From Novosphingobium rosa NBRC 15208 (GTDB lineage Bacteria; Pseudomonadota; Alphaproteobacteria; Sphingomonadales; Sphingomonadaceae), in assembly GCF_001598555.1 (NCBI RefSeq), contig NZ_BCZE01000021.1, positions 62,001-126,000 of the forward strand: DNA of 64,000 bases. Direction: 5' to 3'. Both the position numbers and the translations under genes were made by a program. Positions 61,744 through 64,000 of the stretch are shown here, in pieces (positions within the stretch are counted from its first letter, which is position 1; each line of letters opens with the position of its first letter). The notes under the pieces were generated by a model. That model was not told where the DNA came from. It searched no databases and saw nothing but the letters and a program-made list of their open reading frames with translations.

Positions 61744-62304
61744 TCATTCGTCCGAACCGAGCAGCTCAGCCCGGTCTGCCTCCGACACGAGCGCGTCGAT
61801 CAGGATCTGCTCGAAGCTCACCTGCCCGCCCGCGACGGGCTTCGCGTCCGCCTTGAATGCGCGCGCCACCTTGGGCGCCGGCACGGCGAGACCGGCACGC
61901 AGCTCGTCGACCGTCGTCTCGAGCGCCGCGGCGAACCGCCGCATGAACCGGTCCGGCACCGTGGTCAGGATGATCCTGCACTCGCGGAAGGCCAGCACGA
62001 CCGTCGACGGCACCCGGAGCAGCCCTGGGAGGGCGGCTCGCTTCTCCCTTGACAGACGGGCGAGCGGGTTGGCGACGGCGCGCGACGCCGTGGCCGGAGC
62101 GCCCGCGAGGAGGCGGCCAAGGCGTTCGATGTCCTCCGCCGGCATCGCCTCCTCGGCGGCGTCGATCGGACGCGATATCTCGCGCGACAGGTCGATGAGC
62201 GCGTTCGCGTGCTCAGGCCAGCGACGCAGATAGCGCTCCAGCGTCTCCCGATCGTGCACCGGTTCGACCGCGTACTCCATGAGGATCTCGTCCCGCTCAG
62301 TCAT
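61744..62304 (-). CDS. XRE/anti-sigma-like partner protein (operon gene 2)
   Basis: A 186-residue protein without a firm family match. The middle (SREKRAALPGLLRVPSTVV, then TTVPDRFMRRFAAALETTVDELRAGL) resembles XRE-like regulators that pair with ImmA peptidases, where a helical core is followed by the PxxFLxxLAxxLG-type helix. It lies between a sigma-like factor (4-bp overlap) and the ImmA-UvrD fusion (1-bp gap), the place of an anti-sigma factor or peptidase-sensitive repressor. No transmembrane helix, so it acts in the cytoplasm. The role as inhibitor cleaved by the ImmA domain is inference from gene order. Confidence 0.6.
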   Translation of the reverse strand: MTERDEILMEYAVEPVHDRETLERYLRRWPEHANALIDLSREISRPIDAAEEAMPAEDIERLGRLLAGAPATASRAVANPLARLSREKRAALPGLLRVPSTVVLAFRECRIILTTVPDRFMRRFAAALETTVDELRAGLAVPAPKVARAFKADAKPVAGGQVSFEQILIDALVSEADRAELLGSDE

Positions 62305-63080
62305 CGGCCGGCCCCCTCGAGCGCGCGCCTCAACGCGGCGAACGCCTTGTCGCGATGCAGGCGGATAGTCTTCTCCGATCTCCCGAGCGTCTTCGCGATC
62401 GTGATTGCGTCCGGATTCTTGGAATCGATGGGTATGTCCTGCCGGAGCATTTCGATGATCCTGATTTGTTCCTCTGGTAGTGCCTCAATCGCCGCATCGA
62501 GGCTCAACCGGTAATTTTCCTCGTGAATTTTCTCGAACGGGTCGAATTCCCCCACTGCCTCCTCAACCTCGGCCGAGATCTCGCCGGGCCGCTCAGGATT
62601 CTCGAGCGGCATGCTACGACGCTCGTTCCGCCAGGCGGGCTTAGAGGCATCAAGGCGGCGGGACGCCATTGCACCGTCAAAGCTCACTTCGAAATAGTCG
62701 AGAGCCTCGGAGTAATCCTCCCGATCCTCCGAGATAAGCTCCATGAAGCCGCCCTCGACCTCGTCACGTACCGCCATCTTCACCTCGGACTGGTTGCCGG
62801 CGATGTCGACGGTCTTCGGGATGCGGTCGCGAACCCGTTGGAGAAGCAGCGGCCAGAGCCGGTTGAACCAGACGTCAGAGTTGTCGAACTTGCAGGCCCG
62901 GACGAGATACACGAGACATTCGCTGGGAACGCGCTTGGGATCGCGCATCGACCTGATGGCACACCGGCGCAGCTGCTCCTCCCGATCGAGCGAGAGCAAC
63001 TCGGCAAGGATCACCTCGTGCGTGTCGCGACGGTGGTAGAGCTCGCCGCCCTTGTTTTTTTTCCGAAGTGGAGCGATCAA
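62301..63080 (-). CDS. Sigma-factor-like protein with sigma-4 HTH (operon gene 1)
   Basis: A 259-residue protein. The C-terminal 60 residues (AIEALPEEQIRIIEMLRQ ... TIAKTLGRSEKTIRLHRDKAF) form a sigma region-4-type HTH. Upstream helices with RACKFDNSDVWFNRLWPLLLQRV resemble sigma region 2. It is larger than usual ECF sigma factors. The start is TTG at 63080 with GGGGA 6 bp upstream. Near the start the coding strand has a run of eight A. An ATG four bases upstream would be in frame only if the run had seven A, so the true N-terminus could differ. It heads the eight-gene operon and may control it. Confidence 0.68.
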   Translation of the reverse strand: MIAPLRKKNKGGELYHRRDTHEVILAELLSLDREEQLRRCAIRSMRDPKRVPSECLVYLVRACKFDNSDVWFNRLWPLLLQRVRDRIPKTVDIAGNQSEVKMAVRDEVEGGFMELISEDREDYSEALDYFEVSFDGAMASRRLDASKPAWRNERRSMPLENPERPGEISAEVEEAVGEFDPFEKIHEENYRLSLDAAIEALPEEQIRIIEMLRQDIPIDSKNPDAITIAKTLGRSEKTIRLHRDKAFAALRRALEGAGR

Positions 63081-63289
63081 GCATGGTCCCCGTTAATTCC
63101 CCCAACATTACCATACCGTAGTGTTCTGGAAAAGATCAAACTGGTCGGAATCCGCGCAACCGCTCCCAACTCGGCGGCACCAACCTTGATAACGCTTGCC
63201 AGCCTTCTGGCGGGACCGCGGACGTTAAGAGAGAAAGACTTTCAGCGCGAGTAGAAAACGGGTACTTTAAAGAAGGAATGCTGCCGAAA
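63081..63289 (-). promoter_or_regulatory. Probable promoter region of the 8-gene operon
   Basis: About 210 bp between the first operon gene and the orphan IS end. It is AT-richer than the operon, with TTGATC and TATGGTAAT-like hexamers on the minus strand near 63110-63155. A dedicated sigma factor would make the promoter non-standard. Sites were assigned by eye only. Confidence 0.3.
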
Positions 63290-63345
63290 CTAGAGGCTGT
63301 TATGGACTTATGAGTTCGAATAGATTCAAATGATTTGAAATATTC
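63290..63345 (+). mobile_element. Orphan IS5-type left end
   Basis: CTAG followed by AGGCTGTTATGGACTT, then a matching GAATAGATTCAAA, repeats the left end of the complete IS at 49.6 kb in the same orientation. After about 45-50 bp the match stops; there is no transposase and no right end within the window. It is a relic of a related copy. Confidence 0.75.
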
Positions 63346-63387
63346 ATATCATGGGCTGTCAAAGCGGGACATGCGCCGCATCGGTAA

Positions 63388-63863
63388 GCTCTGCCTGCCC
63401 CCATTCTACCAAACTCGGTTTTCACCGCGATTGGCCGATCATTTGTTGGCTTCGATGGTACGCCATATCTGGTCCACACGATCTTTGAGCTTCCGCTGAT
63501 GCTGGAAGGCCGCAAGCCTCTGGCTGTGTTTGGAGGTGGCTATCCTTCAGACTGGTTCGACGAATTTCTCGCGCCATTCGAGCCTTTTGTGACTTCTAGA
63601 CAGATCATCCGCCGGATCATCGACACCCCCATGGCCCATCTCAAGGAACGTCGCCCTGACCTTGAAGGAATAAGAGATGTCTACTTCGCACTTCCCGGTG
63701 AGGAGTGGCGCATCGATGCGTATATCGACAAAATCAGAAATCGGACACGCGATTGGGAGATGAGCTGGAGCGTCTCCAAGGCTCATTGCTTGGCTACGAG
63801 GATTGGCAAAATGACTGGTGGATCGAGCAACGCGTAAAACGCCGGGATGCTTCAACCAGATAG
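63388..63863 (+). pseudogene. Frameshifted conserved-looking gene of unknown function
   Basis: Read in frame from 63421, the sequence gives VGFDGTPYLVHTIFELPL and continues to YIDKIRN near 63740. There a one-base shift at an A run (AGAAATCGG) is needed to continue into DELERLQGSLLGYEDWQNDW and a stop at 63861. Both parts look like one globular protein of about 145 residues. There is no clear start codon upstream, as the orphan IS end lies close. I do not recognise the family. Either decay or a base-calling error in the A run. Confidence 0.5.
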
Positions 63864-64000
63864 CGGCCTTCGCCGGATGGTTACCCCGATCACTGCACGG
63901 TGCTGGAGGTTTCCCGTATCTGCGGGTGCTGATCGCCGAGCTAGGGCTGGTGTCAGGTCAGATAGCATTCGAGGTATGGGTCAAAAAGGCAAAACACCAT

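Noticed and set aside
62875-63114. ATG-started short protein overlapping the sigma-like gene
   Set aside because: It is an alternative frame that stops early; meaningful only if the A8 tract slips, which is reported as a finding.
63300-63515. Minus-strand frame of 71 residues
   Set aside because: It reads through the IS end and antisense to the frameshifted gene without any motif.
1-64000. CRISPR arrays, rRNA genes, replication origin
   Set aside because: No regularly spaced repeats, rRNA-like sequence or DnaA-box cluster was noticed on reading.

Overview
The window is GC-rich Gram-negative DNA, most likely from a sphingomonad alphaproteobacterium such as Novosphingobium. That is an inference from the style of the nrdA/nrdB, nadB, tldD, tad and ars genes, a dispersed alphaproteobacterial palindromic repeat, and genes in close 4-bp overlaps. 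No 16S or other direct marker is present.

Region 1 (1-13.2 kb) is accessory metal and signalling DNA. It holds the end of a cydC-like ABC exporter, a DUF156 metal-sensor repressor, a czcCBA-type heavy-metal RND pump divergent from its own two-component system across a perfect 12-bp palindrome, and a histidine kinase whose membrane domain keeps all five key residues of the plant ETR1 ethylene/copper site. Two receiver-only proteins follow, then an IS21 relic and a truncated chrA joined to a truncated TonB receptor gene. Region 2 (13.3-16.1 kb) is an arsenic operon, arsR-arsC-arsN1-aqpS-arsH, with an aquaporin in place of ArsB/Acr3. Region 3 (16.5-25.9 kb) is a Tn7-like transposition module. 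It has TnsA-, TnsB-, TnsC- and TnsD/TniQ-like genes in one operon, a small unknown leader gene, and a convergent pair of apparently degenerate DDE-fold proteins. It stops about 160 bp short of tRNA-Thr(CGU), where conserved core genes resume.

Region 4 (26.0-45.9 kb) is mostly core genome: tRNA-Thr, class I ribonucleotide reductase (nrdB, nrdA) with a candidate NrdR box pair, a GlsB/YeaQ-like membrane protein, L-aspartate oxidase, an orphan ABC ATPase, a GT4 glycosyltransferase, a CHCC zinc-finger protein, TldD, a secreted protein, a TPP enzyme, a CaCA exchanger, three Tad pilus genes, a MipA/OmpV outer-membrane protein and a small exported protein. It contains several copies of a composite palindromic repeat.

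Region 5 (46.6-64.0 kb) is a defence-type island. It starts with an AT-richer MmeI-like single-chain restriction-modification enzyme and an IS5-family element, then a TIR/two-TM protein. The main feature is an eight-gene minus-strand operon (63.1 to 52.5 kb): sigma-like factor, XRE/anti-sigma-like partner, ImmA-type peptidase fused to a UvrD helicase and a decayed nuclease, ubiquitin-like protein with a coiled-coil leader, DUF6791-ThiF E1-like enzyme, DUF6527 zinc protein, SbcD-like phosphoesterase and SbcC-like ATPase without a zinc hook. The island's far side carries a second, orphan IS5 end and a frameshifted gene. The operon joins a regulatory switch, a ubiquitin-like conjugation cassette and a DNA-end-processing pair, and is the best candidate for an undescribed system.
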